The notes beneath the pieces were generated by a model. That model had not been told where the DNA came from. It saw only the letters and a list, made by a program, of their open reading frames with translations, and made no database searches. Source: a bacterium (GTDB taxonomy: Bacteria; Hinthialibacterota; Hinthialibacteria; OLB16). Taken from it: DNA of 64,000 bases. Positions 1 through 9,575 of this stretch are shown piece after piece. The position numbers were made by a program, and so were the translations under genes. Location of the stretch: the NCBI GenBank assembly GCA_022072055.1, contig JAJVIK010000021.1, positions 1 to 64,000 of the forward strand, read 5' to 3'. How positions within the stretch are numbered: the first letter of the stretch is position 1; each line of letters opens with the position of its first letter.

Positions 1-887
1 TTGCCGGATGAGCTGAAAACTTCAATCCCGTGGGAAACATTGCCGGAGATCACGTTGCCCGCTCCGACCGTTGTCCCGCCGATCACATTCCCGCCGCCCC
101 CGTCGATCAAGACTCCAAACGACTCAGGCCCTGTCAGGCTCGCGGTTCCGGCGGCGTTGGCGCCGATGATGTTTCCCATCACCTTGTTCCCCGTGGCGGC
201 CCCGCCACTGATCTCAAGGCCATGAAAGACATTCCCCGAGCTCAGATTGCGCGCGGCGGGGGTATTCCCTCCGATGGTGTTGTTGGGTGATGCGATGAAC
301 AGGCCCGAAAAGCCATTCTGTTGCACCGCCATTCCCGTAACATCGGTTCCGATGAAGTTGCCCTCGATTGAGTTGCCGCCCAAGCCCTCCAGCTGAATTC
401 CCACTCGTGCGAAGCGGTTGATCGCCAGCCCTCGAACCGTGCTGCCTCCGGCGGTGATTGTCAGGCCGTTGGAAGCGCCGGCATTGGATCCGTTCAGCTC
501 GACCTTGATTTGCGCGTTGATTGGTCCCGTGGCGTTGGTGTTCACGGCCGAGCCAACCTGTGTGTGGCCGTCGATCAGGACAGGGTCGGTGATTGTCGGC
601 AGCGCGGAAGTGGGGCTGATGGTGGCGACGCCTCCGGGCAGAACCTTTTCGGTCTCTTCCAGGCCACCGGCGCCCTTGGCCGGAGTCGGGATGTTGAAGG
701 CGATTGTATCGAAAACCCCGGCGCTCTGATTGGAATCGAGGATGGCCTGACGGAGAGACCCGGGGCCTGAATTGTCCGGACTTGTAACCGTAAGGGTGGC
801 TCCAAGAGAGGCCTGGTGGGTTAAGGACAGACAAAGGAAGACACGGATGAGAACACGGGGTTCCCTGGGCGGCAGAGAACGGGACAT
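1..887 (-). CDS. Secreted parallel beta-helix repeat protein, 3' part beyond window
   Basis: Reading the minus strand from an ATG at 887 (preceded by AGGGGGTAA, a good ribosome-binding site) gives an open frame that runs off the left edge. It starts with a hydrophobic signal peptide (residues about 12-30). A DNSGPGSLRQAI segment follows, which is the N-terminal signature seen in CSLREA-type secreted beta-helix proteins. The rest is a chain of Gly/Asn-rich turns of the type GNVIG, GNVISGN and NTIGG, diagnostic of right-handed beta-helix (NosD/pectate-lyase-like) folds. No catalytic residues can be assigned, so it may be an adhesin, a surface protein or a polysaccharide-active enzyme. It lies downstream of pyrC on the same strand, about 170 bases away. 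Confidence 0.8.
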   Translation of the reverse strand, partial: MSRSLPPREPRVLIRVFLCLSLTHQASLGATLTVTSPDNSGPGSLRQAILDSNQSAGVFDTIAFNIPTPAKGAGGLEETEKVLPGGVATISPTSALPTITDPVLIDGHTQVGSAVNTNATGPINAQIKVELNGSNAGASNGLTITAGGSTVRGLAINRFARVGIQLEGLGGNSIEGNFIGTDVTGMAVQQNGFSGLFIASPNNTIGGNTPAARNLSSGNVFHGLEISGGAATGNKVMGNIIGANAAGTASLTGPESFGVLIDGGGGNVIGGTTVGAGNVISGNVSHGIEVFSSSG

Positions 888-1053
888 GGCGAGTTACCCC
901 CTATGATTGAGTCCAAGCGTGGCTGCTCCGCGCCCGCCCGTACTGTCTTTCGAGCAAGCGTTGTCCTGGGTGTGGGGCTTATTCTTGCCTGAGGAAGAGC
1001 GGTCCGGAAGGGGGGGGTGAAAGTTCTATGCCGAACCTGGGTTGAACTGACTG

Positions 1054-2346
1054 TTACCCCACCACGCTTCTCTCCCGCATCACCACCTTGCCCCCCACGA
1101 TGGTCCCGACCGGCCAGCCTTGGAGCTCCGTCCCGATGAAGGGGGTGTTGCGGCTCTTGGACTGAATCTCCGCCTCGGTGTAAACCCGCCGGAGGGAGAG
1201 GTCCACCAGGGTCAGGTCGGCGTCCGCGCCGGGCCGCAGGCTCCCCTTCTCCAGGCCCAGCACCCGCGCGGGTTCGATGGTCAGTTTGCGGATCGCCTCC
1301 GAGAGCGACAGGTGTCCGGCCAGCACCAGTTGGGTGTAGGTCAGCGGAAACAGGGTCTCAAGACCGATGATCCCGAAGGGGGCCAAGTCGAATTCCTGCT
1401 CTTTCTCATGTCGCGTGTGCGGGGCGTGGTCGGTGGCGATCAGATCGAGCGTCCCATCCCGCAGCCCCTCGATCACCGCCTCGCGGTCCCTCGCGGTCCG
1501 CAGCGGCGGGTTCATCTTGGCGCTCGTGCGGTAGCCCCGCACCGCCTCGTCGGTGAGCGTGAAGTGATGCGGCGTGGCCTCGGCGGTGACCCGGATCCCG
1601 CGCGACTTGCCGATCCGGATCAGGTCCACCGCGCGCGAGGTGCTGACATGCTGGATGTGAATCGACCCGCGGGTCTCATCCGCGAGGATCAGGTCCCGCG
1701 CGATCATGACCTCCTCGGCGGCGGGGGGGATCCCCGGCAACCCCAGGTAAGTGGACCAGTATCCCTCGTGCATGGAGCCGTGCGCGGAGAGGTTCGTGTC
1801 TTCCTCGTGCAACAGCAGCGGCAGGCCGACCATCGCGGAATACTCCAACACGCGGCGCATCACCGCGCCGTTCATGATCGGGCGGCCATCATCGGAAAGC
1901 GCGATCGCGCCGTTCTCCTTGAGGTCGGCGTACTCGGTCAGTTCCTCGCCCTTCTGGCCCACCGTGGCCGCCGCCACCGGGAAGACATTCACAATCGCCT
2001 GATCTTGCGCGAGATAAGAGGCGTACTTGAGGTCGGCCTGCTTCTCCACGATCGGGTTGGTGTTGGCCATGGGGACCACAGAGGTCACACCGCCGAGCGC
2101 CGCGCTGCGTGTTCCGGAGGCATAGGTCTCCTTGTGCTCCTGGCCGGGCTCCCGGAAGTGGACATGCATGTCGATCAGGCCCGGCAGCGCATGCAGTCCC
2201 TTGGCGTCCCAGGTCTCCGCATCCGAAACATCGAGGTTCGGCGCGAGCGCGAGGATCTTTCCGTCCTCAATCAGGATGTCCCGAGGTCCTTCGAGTCCCT
2301 GCGAGGGATCCACCACCGTGCCGCCGCAAATAAGCAGTCGCTTCAT
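1054..2346 (-). CDS. pyrC: Dihydroorotase
   Basis: Catalyses the reversible cyclisation of N-carbamoyl-aspartate to dihydroorotate, the third step of de novo pyrimidine synthesis, in the cytoplasm. The 430-residue product has the zinc-binding DMHVHFREPG motif near residue 60, the HKETYASG segment following it, and the ATDHAPH metal/substrate motif near residue 300. These are typical of class I (long) dihydroorotases. The chosen start (MKRLLICGG) has a GGAGGAAC ribosome-binding site and overlaps the upstream hisN-like stop codon by 4 bases (ATGA), implying translational coupling. A longer frame upstream exists but lies inside the neighbouring gene. pyrD and pyrK lie a few kb away, on the same strand. 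Confidence 0.95.
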   Translation of the reverse strand: MKRLLICGGTVVDPSQGLEGPRDILIEDGKILALAPNLDVSDAETWDAKGLHALPGLIDMHVHFREPGQEHKETYASGTRSAALGGVTSVVPMANTNPIVEKQADLKYASYLAQDQAIVNVFPVAAATVGQKGEELTEYADLKENGAIALSDDGRPIMNGAVMRRVLEYSAMVGLPLLLHEEDTNLSAHGSMHEGYWSTYLGLPGIPPAAEEVMIARDLILADETRGSIHIQHVSTSRAVDLIRIGKSRGIRVTAEATPHHFTLTDEAVRGYRTSAKMNPPLRTARDREAVIEGLRDGTLDLIATDHAPHTRHEKEQEFDLAPFGIIGLETLFPLTYTQLVLAGHLSLSEAIRKLTIEPARVLGLEKGSLRPGADADLTLVDLSLRRVYTEAEIQSKSRNTPFIGTELQGWPVGTIVGGKVVMRERSVVG

Positions 2347-3146
2347 GAGGCTGTTCCTCCGAGAATGCGCAGGACCTCCCGGTGAAGAGTCGGATTGGCC
2401 GCCAGCCCGCTCTTGCCGTGGATGGTCGGGGATCCCTCCCAGTCGGTGAACACCCCGCCCGCTTCTTCGATGCAGACCTGGACCGGAGCGGCATCCCACA
2501 CATTCCAGCCCCAATCCAGCATGACATCGGCCTTGCCCTCCGCGACCAGCATGTAGCCGAACCCATCCCCCCAACCGGGCGCGTAGCGGCACATTCCGAG
2601 AAGTCTGGAGGTACGCTCCGGGTGCTCATGGAACAACCAGGAGTAGCTCGAACAAAGGACCGTGGCGGATGAAAGGGTCGGAGTCGAGGACACCCGGACC
2701 GGTGATCCGTTTAAGCGCGCGCCGTTTCCGCGGCTGGCGAGAAGCATGCGGTCCAAGCCCGGATTGTAGATGGCCCCGACCAGGCTGCGTCGCTCATGTT
2801 CCAACGCCACCAAGACCGTGTACTGGGGCACGCCCGCGACAAAGGCGCGGGTGCCGTCAATCGGATCGAGCACCCAGCGATACTCCGCGCCGGGACGGGT
2901 TTCTCCGAACTCCTCTCCGAGAATGCCGTGCTCGGGAAACTCCTGTTCAATCTGGGTGCGCAGGGCCTCTTCCGCGCTTCTGTCGGCGATGGTGACCGGA
3001 GAGTGATCCGCCTTGGTTTCGACATGGAAGTCCCCCCGGAAGAACTCGAGTGTGATCCGCCCGGCCTCGCGGGCAATTCGTTCCGCGAAAGCCTCGAAAA
3101 CCAGCAGGTCCTTGGGGGTGAGGGTGGATTCGGAGAGACAAGTCAT
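2343..3146 (-). CDS. hisN: Inositol-monophosphatase-family phosphatase, probably histidinol-phosphatase
   Basis: A 267-residue Mg-dependent phosphatase of the IMPase/FBPase fold. It shows the first metal-site Glu region (GEEFGE, about residue 77), the second motif LDPIDGTRAF (about residue 93) and the C-terminal metal motif WNVWDAAP (about residue 215). DGTRAF, rather than DGTxNF, is the pattern seen in HisN-type histidinol-phosphate phosphatases. That activity is therefore favoured over inositol-phosphate or 3'(2'),5'-bisphosphate nucleotidase activity, though it is not proven. It is the first gene of a two-gene unit with pyrC, which it overlaps by 4 bases. No Shine-Dalgarno sequence is visible before the ATG; see the promoter entry just upstream. 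Confidence 0.85.
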   Translation of the reverse strand: MTCLSESTLTPKDLLVFEAFAERIAREAGRITLEFFRGDFHVETKADHSPVTIADRSAEEALRTQIEQEFPEHGILGEEFGETRPGAEYRWVLDPIDGTRAFVAGVPQYTVLVALEHERRSLVGAIYNPGLDRMLLASRGNGARLNGSPVRVSSTPTLSSATVLCSSYSWLFHEHPERTSRLLGMCRYAPGWGDGFGYMLVAEGKADVMLDWGWNVWDAAPVQVCIEEAGGVFTDWEGSPTIHGKSGLAANPTLHREVLRILGGTAS

Positions 3147-3157
3147 ACCAAAAGGGG

Positions 3158-3186
3158 ACTATAGCGGGGGGAGGGGGGTGATCCAA
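3158..3186 (-). promoter_or_regulatory. Possible sigma-70-type promoter for hisN-pyrC
   Basis: On the minus strand TTGGAT (3186-3181) and TATAGT (3163-3158, 5 of 6 matches to the -10 consensus) are separated by 17 bases of C-rich sequence. Transcription would begin near 3151, only about 5 bases before the ATG at 3146. That fits the absence of a Shine-Dalgarno sequence. The -35 match is weak. Confidence 0.35.
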
Positions 3187-3322
3187 GGTGGAGCAAGTGG
3201 CTTGACGTCGGTGGACTTTCGCTTTCCGCCTGGAGTAAACTCAATCGGCCTGGGGAGAAGGTATCAGGGGATTCCCCCCGTCGGCTTCCCAAGTCCCCGG
3301 AAACAGCTCCAAAGGTTACGAA

Positions 3323-6130
3323 ATGGATTCCGCGAGTTCGTTGAACAGTCTGAACCTTGCCTATCTGGAAGGGCTCTTCGAGGACTATCTAAGCGACCCG
3401 AACTCTGTCCCGAGCGAGTGGAGGGTTCATTTCGAGCAAATCGCCCGTCAAGACGGCTCCTGCGCCGCCAAACGGTTCGGTCCCTCCTTCAAGGCGAGCA
3501 GCCTGTTCAATCCACCGGGGGCCCCGACCAACGGCGCCGTGTCCACCCGCGAAGCGGAGATGGCGGCGATCCAGCACAAGGTCGACCAACTGATCCGCAA
3601 CTTCCGGGTCCGTGGTCATATCATCGCCGACCTCGATCCGCTCGGGATCCCTCGCCCCGAACCCCCGGAGCTCCGCCCGGAGTATTACGGCTTCAGCGAA
3701 GCGGACATGGGCCGTCCGGTGTCGACCCTCACCGTGGCGGGCGCGAGGCAGATGACTCTCGGCGTCCTCCTCGAAAAGCTCAAAAACACCTACTGTCGCT
3801 CGATTGGCGTTCAGTTCATGCACATCGATGATCTTTCGGTCCGGGAGTGGTTGCAGGAACGCATGGAGGGAACCGAAAACCGCCTGGAGCTCTCCCGCGC
3901 GGAACAGCTTCGGATTCTGACTCGCCTGACCGACGCGGTCATTCTGGAAGAGTTCATCCGCAAGAAATACACGGGGGCCAAGTCCTTTTCCCTTTCCGGT
4001 TCGGAGAGCTTGATCCCTCTTCTGGACCTCGCCATCGAACGCGCGGGGGAGCTCGGCGTGGCGGAGATTGTCCTGGCGATGGCCCACCGAGGGCGATTGA
4101 ACGTGTTGGTCAACATCCTCGGGAAAGGTCCGCAGCGGATCTTCCGCGAATTCGATGACGCCGACCCGGACCTTCACGAGGGGCGCGGGGATGTCAAGTA
4201 TCACCTGGGCCACAGCAGCGACTGGACCACCGCCTCGGGCAAGAAGGTTCACCTGTCGCTGTGCTTCAATCCGAGCCACCTGGAGTTCGTGAATCCGGTG
4301 GCCTTGGGACGGATGCGGGCGAAGCAGGACCGAGCGAGCGATCAGGCCAGGGCGAAAGGGCTGACCCTCTTGATCCACGGGGATGCCGCGCACGCGGGCG
4401 AGGGGGTCATTCAGGAAACCCTCAACATGAGCGAGCTGGAGGGGTACACGACCGGTGGGACCCTCCACGTTATCCTGAACAACCAGATCGGATTCACCAC
4501 TCCGCCCGAGGAGGCGCGCTCCACCCCCTACGCCACGGCGGTGGCCAAGATGCTTCAAATCCCCATTTTCCATGTCAATGGCGAGGACCCCGAGGCGGTG
4601 GCCCAGGTGGTCCGGCTCGCCCTCGACTTCCGCATGACCTTCAAACGGGATGTGGTGGTTGAGATGTATGGCTATCGTCGCCATGGCCACAACGAGGGGG
4701 ATGAACCGAGCTTCACCCAGCCATTGCTCTATCGCGCGATCGAGAAGCGCAAATCGGTGCGCGAGGGATATCTTGACCACCTGCTTGCGTTGGGGGGCGT
4801 GACCCGCGAAGAGGCGAACCGGATCGCGGAGGAGCGTAACGCGCACTTGGAGAGCGAACTCACCGCTGCGCGTCGCGAGGACTATGTCCATCCGGTTCAA
4901 TCGCCGGCCGGGATCTGGCGTGGCTATCATGGGGGACTGGAGCGGGCCGCGCCCGACGCCGACACGGGGGTCCCGACCGAGCGTCTCGCGGAACTGCTCG
5001 AGACCCTCACCCGTCTGCCTGAGGGCTTTCGACCTCATCCGAAGCTGGTCCGCTTCCTGGAGGCGCGGCGCGAGATGGCGCGGGGTGAACGGGCTTTGGA
5101 TTGGGCCGCCGCCGAGGCGCTGGCGTTCGCGAGTCTGGCGGTTGAAGGTTACCGTGTGCGACTTTCCGGTCAGGATTGCGAGCGCGGAACCTTCAGCCAA
5201 CGGCACTCGGTGCTGCATGATTACGAAACCGGCGAGAAGTTCTTTCCGCTTCAACATCTGCGACCGGATCAGTCTCCGGTGGAGATCTTCAACAGTCCGC
5301 TTTCGGAGATTGGGGTCCTCGGATTTGAATACGGATTCAGCCTGGACTGGCCGGATGGCTTGGTTTTGTGGGAGGCGCAGTTCGGAGACTTCTGCAATGT
5401 GGCGCAGGTGATCATTGACCAGTTCATCGCCAGCGCGGAGGACAAGTGGCATCGTCTTTCCGGCCTGGTCCTGCTGTTGCCTCACGGCCTAGAGGGGCAG
5501 GGGCCGGAACACTCCAGCGCGCGGCTGGAGCGCTTCCTCACCCTTGCCTCGCAGAACAATTTCCAGATCGCATGCCCGACCACTCCCGCGCAGTACTTTC
5601 ACCTCCTGCGCCGTCAAGTGCTCCGCCGTTGGCGCAAGCCGCTTGTCGCGCTGACCCCAAAGGGGCTGCTGCGTCACCCCAAGGTGGTTTCGCCACTCGA
5701 GGATCTGTCGCAGGGTTTTTTCCACCGCTTCCTTCCCGATGAAATCGGGGAGACAGCGGGGATCGAGCGGATACTCCTCTGTTCCGGCAAGCTCTATTAC
5801 GAGCTGCTTGAGGAGCGTGGGCGTCTGGGGCTTAAGAATGTGGCGATCCTCCGGATCGAGCAGCTTTACCCGTTCTGGGAGGAGGTCCTCGACTCGATGC
5901 TTTCAAAGTACCCGCCGCGAACCGAAATTCAATGGGTCCAGGAGGAGCCTGAAAACATGGGCGCTTGGCGGTATCTTCGCGCGCGCTTTGGAACTGAGCT
6001 GTTTGGCAAGAATCCCTTTTCGGGGATATCTCGCCCGATCTCGGCCAGCCCTGCCACCGGTTCGGCCAACAGTCATAAGCGCGAACAGCGAAAACTGATC
6101 GAGGCCGCGTTCAAGGGCCTTGCCAAATAA
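3323..6130 (+). CDS. sucA: 2-oxoglutarate dehydrogenase E1 component
   Basis: Thiamine-diphosphate-dependent decarboxylase subunit of the 2-oxoglutarate dehydrogenase complex (TCA cycle; cytoplasm). The 935-residue length is normal. The N-terminus ([19 protein letters not shown]) is the E2-binding segment characteristic of OdhA/SucA. The thiamine-diphosphate/Mg region includes [16 protein letters not shown] and [10 protein letters not shown] (about residues 350-395), followed by the conserved [18 protein letters not shown] segment. The C-terminal transketolase-like half ends with the typical [11 protein letters not shown] motif. The E2 gene follows 21 bases later, so the two form an operon. 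No lipoamide dehydrogenase (E3) gene is adjacent and must be encoded elsewhere. The gene is preceded by a 176-base divergent gap shared with hisN. Confidence 0.97.
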   Translation: MDSASSLNSLNLAYLEGLFEDYLSDPNSVPSEWRVHFEQIARQDGSCAAKRFGPSFKASSLFNPPGAPTNGAVSTREAEMAAIQHKVDQLIRNFRVRGHIIADLDPLGIPRPEPPELRPEYYGFSEADMGRPVSTLTVAGARQMTLGVLLEKLKNTYCRSIGVQFMHIDDLSVREWLQERMEGTENRLELSRAEQLRILTRLTDAVILEEFIRKKYTGAKSFSLSGSESLIPLLDLAIERAGELGVAEIVLAMAHRGRLNVLVNILGKGPQRIFREFDDADPDLHEGRGDVKYHLGHSSDWTTASGKKVHLSLCFNPSHLEFVNPVALGRMRAKQDRASDQARAKGLTLLIHGDAAHAGEGVIQETLNMSELEGYTTGGTLHVILNNQIGFTTPPEEARSTPYATAVAKMLQIPIFHVNGEDPEAVAQVVRLALDFRMTFKRDVVVEMYGYRRHGHNEGDEPSFTQPLLYRAIEKRKSVREGYLDHLLALGGVTREEANRIAEERNAHLESELTAARREDYVHPVQSPAGIWRGYHGGLERAAPDADTGVPTERLAELLETLTRLPEGFRPHPKLVRFLEARREMARGERALDWAAAEALAFASLAVEGYRVRLSGQDCERGTFSQRHSVLHDYETGEKFFPLQHLRPDQSPVEIFNSPLSEIGVLGFEYGFSLDWPDGLVLWEAQFGDFCNVAQVIIDQFIASAEDKWHRLSGLVLLLPHGLEGQGPEHSSARLERFLTLASQNNFQIACPTTPAQYFHLLRRQVLRRWRKPLVALTPKGLLRHPKVVSPLEDLSQGFFHRFLPDEIGETAGIERILLCSGKLYYELLEERGRLGLKNVAILRIEQLYPFWEEVLDSMLSKYPPRTEIQWVQEEPENMGAWRYLRARFGTELFGKNPFSGISRPISASPATGSANSHKREQRKLIEAAFKGLAK

Positions 6131-6151
6131 CCTCCCATCAGGAGCTGGGTC

Positions 6152-7360
6152 ATGTCGGTTCAACTTGTCGTGCCGTCCATCGGGGAATCCATCACCGAGG
6201 TGTTTATCGGGAAATGGCTCAAATCCGAGGGGGAGTTTGTCCACAAGGATGAGCCGCTTGTGGAGCTCGAATCGGACAAGGCGACCTTGGAGCTCCCCGC
6301 TCCGGTGTCGGGAGTCTTGTCCCGGATCCGGAAGAAACAGACTGAAACCGCCGCCATAGGAGAGGTGATCGGACTGATGGAGGAGCGAGTTCCGGCGACT
6401 GTCCCGGCCCAAGTGGAGACACCCGCGCCCGTCGCCGCGACAACCTCTCAGTCCACATCTAAACCAAAGGAGGGCCCGCGGGTGATGCCCGCCGCCGCGC
6501 GGGTCCTGGCGGAGCGTGGGATCGAGGTCTCGGAGGTGAGCGGGACCGGACCGGGAGGAAGAATCCTCAAGGAGGATGCCCTCGCGCACACTCCCGGAAC
6601 CGCTCCGGACAACGGAGGGGCGGGCCTTAAGACCGAGTTTCCCTCCATCTCCGGGAACGGGCGCGAGGTTGAGGTTGTGCCACTCAGCCCGATGCGCCGA
6701 ACCATCGCGGCGCGTCTTGTCGAGGCCCAGAAGAGCGCGGCCCTGCTCACCACCTTCAACGAGATCGACATGTCCGAAGTCATGGCGCTGCGGAAGAAGT
6801 TTCAGGATGCCTTCCTGAAGAGATACAACATCAAGCTGGGTTTCATGTCGTTTTTTGTGAAGGCCGTCGTGGATGCGCTCAAGAGCATTCCACAAGTCAA
6901 CGCGGAAATCCGGGATCAGAGCATCGTGTACCACAACTACCAGGACATCGGGATCGCGGTGAGCGGGGGCAAGGGGCTGGTGGTGCCGGTGCTTCGGAAC
7001 GCCGAACGAATGAGTTTCTCCGAGATCGAGATCGGCATCGCGGATTTCGCGCGCAGGGCGGGGGAGAACAAGATCGGCCTGGATGAGCTGGAGGGAGGGA
7101 CCTTCACCATCAGCAATGGGGGCATCTTCGGCTCGCTGCTCTCAACCCCGCTGGTGAACCCGCCGCAAAGCGCGATCCTCGGCCTGCACGCGATCCAGGA
7201 TCGACCGGTCGCGCGGGACGGCCAAGTGGTCATCCGCCCGATGATGTACGTGGCCCTGTCCTATGACCATCGGATCATCGATGGACGCGAGGCGGTGACC
7301 TTCCTCAGGCGGATCAAGGAGACGGTGGAGGATCCCGCGAGGATGTTGATTGAGGCATAG
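6152..7360 (+). CDS. sucB: 2-oxoglutarate dehydrogenase E2, dihydrolipoyllysine succinyltransferase
   Basis: Transfers the succinyl group from E1-bound intermediate to CoA through a swinging lipoyl arm and forms the core of the complex. The 402 residues show one N-terminal lipoyl domain with the lipoylated Lys in [14 protein letters not shown] (Lys near residue 42). A Pro/Ala-rich linker follows, then an E3/E1-binding domain ([15 protein letters not shown], about residues 110-145). The C-terminal catalytic acyltransferase domain ends with the active-site [13 protein letters not shown] (His near residue 371). The ribosome-binding site AGGAG lies 8 bases before the ATG. The gene follows sucA directly. 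Confidence 0.96.
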   Translation: MSVQLVVPSIGESITEVFIGKWLKSEGEFVHKDEPLVELESDKATLELPAPVSGVLSRIRKKQTETAAIGEVIGLMEERVPATVPAQVETPAPVAATTSQSTSKPKEGPRVMPAAARVLAERGIEVSEVSGTGPGGRILKEDALAHTPGTAPDNGGAGLKTEFPSISGNGREVEVVPLSPMRRTIAARLVEAQKSAALLTTFNEIDMSEVMALRKKFQDAFLKRYNIKLGFMSFFVKAVVDALKSIPQVNAEIRDQSIVYHNYQDIGIAVSGGKGLVVPVLRNAERMSFSEIEIGIADFARRAGENKIGLDELEGGTFTISNGGIFGSLLSTPLVNPPQSAILGLHAIQDRPVARDGQVVIRPMMYVALSYDHRIIDGREAVTFLRRIKETVEDPARMLIEA

Positions 7361-7381
7361 AACAACCGAGAACGAATTCCA

Positions 7382-8575
7382 ATGAATGACTTCGAACTGG
7401 AAAGCCTTCTGGTAGATCTCGAATCTGATCGGGTCGAACGGAAGGAAAGCCCATCGGATGTTGAGAAGCTCCGACAGGCCATTTGCGCCTTCTCAAACGA
7501 CATGCCTTGTCACGGCGGGCCAGGGGTTCTTTTTGTTGGGGTGAGTGACCGCGGAGAATGCGCGAACCTGAAAATCACCGACGAGATGCTGCGGAACCTG
7601 TCCGCCATCCGTGATGACGGTAATATTCTCCCGCTCCCCTCATTAACCATTCAAAAGAAGACTCTGCGGGGGTGCGAGATGGTGGTGATCGAGGTCATGC
7701 CCTCGGAGTTCCCGCCCGTTCGGTACAAGGGCCGTGTGTGGATTCGCGTGGGTCCGCGAAGGGCTATAGCAACACCCGAGGAAGAGCATTGGCTCGCTGA
7801 AAAACGCAAATCAAAGGACTTGCCTTACGATCTGCAGCCGGTCGGATCGGCTTCAATCGAGGATCTGGACCTCCCGCTTTTCCAGCTGACTTATCTTCCT
7901 TCCGCGGTGGCGCCCGAAGTTCTAGCGGAAAACCAACGGACCATCTCGGAGCAGGTGGCCTCCCTCCGGTTCATCACGGCGGGAGAACCCATTCTTCCAA
8001 CAGTGGTCGGTCTACTGGCCGTTGGGCGGTCCCCCTCGAGCTTTATCCCAGGGGCTTACATTCAATTCCTCCGAATTGATAGGACGCGTTGGGCAGACCC
8101 CATCGCGGACCAGAAGGAAGTTCAGGGAGCTCTACCGGATTCCTTGCGGCGTGTAGACGAAATCCTCTCGGCCAACATTCACATTGCCACGGACATCCGG
8201 TCCTGCCTTGTGGAAAGACGCTATCCGGATTATCCCCTGGATGCTCTCCAACAGATTGTCCGCAACGCGGTCATGCACCGGGAGTATGCCCTCTCCAATG
8301 CCCCCGTTCGATTGACTTGGTTCTCGGACCGTGTCGAAATACTGAGCCCGGGTGGACCATACGGGCAAGTGACACGAGACAATTTCGGTCTTCCAGGGGT
8401 CACGGACTATCGCAATCCAAACATCGCTGAGGTGATGCGAAACCTTGGTTTTGTTCAACGATTTGGCTTTGGAATCCAGATTGCAAGACGGTCTCTTCGC
8501 GAAAACGGCAACCCTGAGCCGGTTTTTGAGGTTCAAGACAATTACATCAGGGTCACGGTCAGCAAGAATCGCTGA
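7382..8575 (+). CDS. AlbA_2 (Schlafen-like) domain protein with C-terminal ATPase-fold domain
   Basis: A 397-residue protein starting 21 bases after sucB. Residues about 15-140 (ERKESPSDVEKLRQAICAF, GVLFVGVSDRG, GRVWIRVGPRRAIATPEE) match the AlbA_2/Schlafen-type nucleic-acid-binding domain. Residues about 285-395 (IVRNAVMHREY, VRLTWFSDRVEILSPGG, GFGIQIARRSL) match the divergent GHKL-type HATPase_c_4 domain that follows it in this family. Members are annotated as putative transcriptional regulators or as accessory genes of defence islands; none of these roles can be read from this sequence. No obvious Shine-Dalgarno sequence precedes the ATG, so it may depend on translation of sucB. Its position between TCA-cycle and pyrimidine genes suggests it was inserted by transfer. 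Confidence 0.8.
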   Translation: MNDFELESLLVDLESDRVERKESPSDVEKLRQAICAFSNDMPCHGGPGVLFVGVSDRGECANLKITDEMLRNLSAIRDDGNILPLPSLTIQKKTLRGCEMVVIEVMPSEFPPVRYKGRVWIRVGPRRAIATPEEEHWLAEKRKSKDLPYDLQPVGSASIEDLDLPLFQLTYLPSAVAPEVLAENQRTISEQVASLRFITAGEPILPTVVGLLAVGRSPSSFIPGAYIQFLRIDRTRWADPIADQKEVQGALPDSLRRVDEILSANIHIATDIRSCLVERRYPDYPLDALQQIVRNAVMHREYALSNAPVRLTWFSDRVEILSPGGPYGQVTRDNFGLPGVTDYRNPNIAEVMRNLGFVQRFGFGIQIARRSLRENGNPEPVFEVQDNYIRVTVSKNR

Positions 8576-8648
8576 TTCGCTCGGGGGTGGGTCGTTCGTC
8601 CGTCAAGGACACTCGACAAAAAACTGGTCCAAGGCGCGAGAAGTAGCC

Positions 8649-9575
8649 TCACCCATGCGCGGCTCCCACGATTTCTCGTATCTTCTTTATCCCCCGCTCC
8701 CCCATCCACTCCCTCATCCCCTCGATCACCTCGATCATCGTGAGCGGGTTCACGAAGTTCGCGGTTCCCACTTGAACGGCAGTGGCGCCCGCCATCAGAA
8801 ACTCGATGGCGTCTTCCGTCCGAGTGATTCCTCCCACGCCGATGATCGGTACGGCGACCGCTTCATGGAGCTGCCAGACAACCTTCATGGCCACCGCCTT
8901 GATCGCCGGACCCGAGACCCCTCCGAACCTCGCGCCGAGGACCGGGCGCCGCTTCTCGATATCAATCACCATGCCCCCAAGGGTGTTGATGGCGACAATC
9001 GCGTCCGCTCCGGCGCCCTCGGCGGCCTTGCCAAGCTCCGCCGGGTTCGAGACATTCGGCGAAAGCTTGATCCACAACGGCTTTCGCGTGCCGGCTCTTA
9101 GCGCGCTTGTGATTCGCTCGACTCCCGCGCAAGTGGTCCCATACTCAAGCCCCTTCTTCACATTCGGGCAAGAGAGGTTGATCTCGAATCCCGACACCCT
9201 CTCATGAGGGTCAAGCGCTTCGACCACCTCACGGTATTCCTCGACCGAGTCCCCCACCACATTGACGATCAGCGGCGGCGAGTAGTCATGGAGAAATGGG
9301 AGCTTCTTTTCGATGAAGCCCTGGGTCCCGACATTCTGAAGTCCGATGGAGTTGAGAAGGGCGCTCTTGAGCTCCACCAGTCGGGGAGGCGGGTTTCCAT
9401 GACGCGGGAGCGTGGAGACCGCCTTGCTGACCAGCGCGCCCAGGCGGTTAAGGTCGAAAAGCCCCGCGAACTCCTCGCCGTACCCGAAGGTCCCGGAGGC
9501 GGGCATGACCGGATTGGCGAGCGTGAGGGAGCCCACCCGGACCTCCAGCGATGGTGGGTTTAGTGGTTCTCCCAT
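8649..9575 (-). CDS. pyrD: Dihydroorotate dehydrogenase class 1B, catalytic subunit
   Basis: FMN enzyme oxidising dihydroorotate to orotate. The 308 residues begin with LEVRVGSLTLANPVMPASGTFGYG, the usual start of the class 1B fold. They contain the active-site Cys in EINLSCPNVKKG (about residue 135), the FMN-binding Lys in LWIKLSPN, and the phosphate-binding GVGGITRTEDA and MAGATAVQVGTA loops. The active-site Cys, instead of Ser, marks a cytosolic class 1 enzyme that passes electrons to PyrK and then NAD+. Its start overlaps the end of pyrK by 16 bases, so the two subunits are translationally linked. Confidence 0.96.
   Translation of the reverse strand: MGEPLNPPSLEVRVGSLTLANPVMPASGTFGYGEEFAGLFDLNRLGALVSKAVSTLPRHGNPPPRLVELKSALLNSIGLQNVGTQGFIEKKLPFLHDYSPPLIVNVVGDSVEEYREVVEALDPHERVSGFEINLSCPNVKKGLEYGTTCAGVERITSALRAGTRKPLWIKLSPNVSNPAELGKAAEGAGADAIVAINTLGGMVIDIEKRRPVLGARFGGVSGPAIKAVAMKVVWQLHEAVAVPIIGVGGITRTEDAIEFLMAGATAVQVGTANFVNPLTMIEVIEGMREWMGERGIKKIREIVGAAHG

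Noticed and set aside
1-225. Plus-strand open frame at the left edge
   Set aside because: The minus-strand frame has a signal peptide and beta-helix repeats; the plus frame is a Pro/Ala-rich shadow.
3389-5485. Long minus-strand open frame (698 residues) opposite sucA
   Set aside because: It is a GC-rich shadow of the sucA codons with no recognisable domain, while the plus strand encodes a complete E1 enzyme.
6131-6151. Short inverted repeat CTCC-CATCA-GGAG before sucB that could hide its ribosome-binding site
   Set aside because: Only 4 base pairs, within the ribosome footprint of the translated sucA end, so it is unlikely to be stable.
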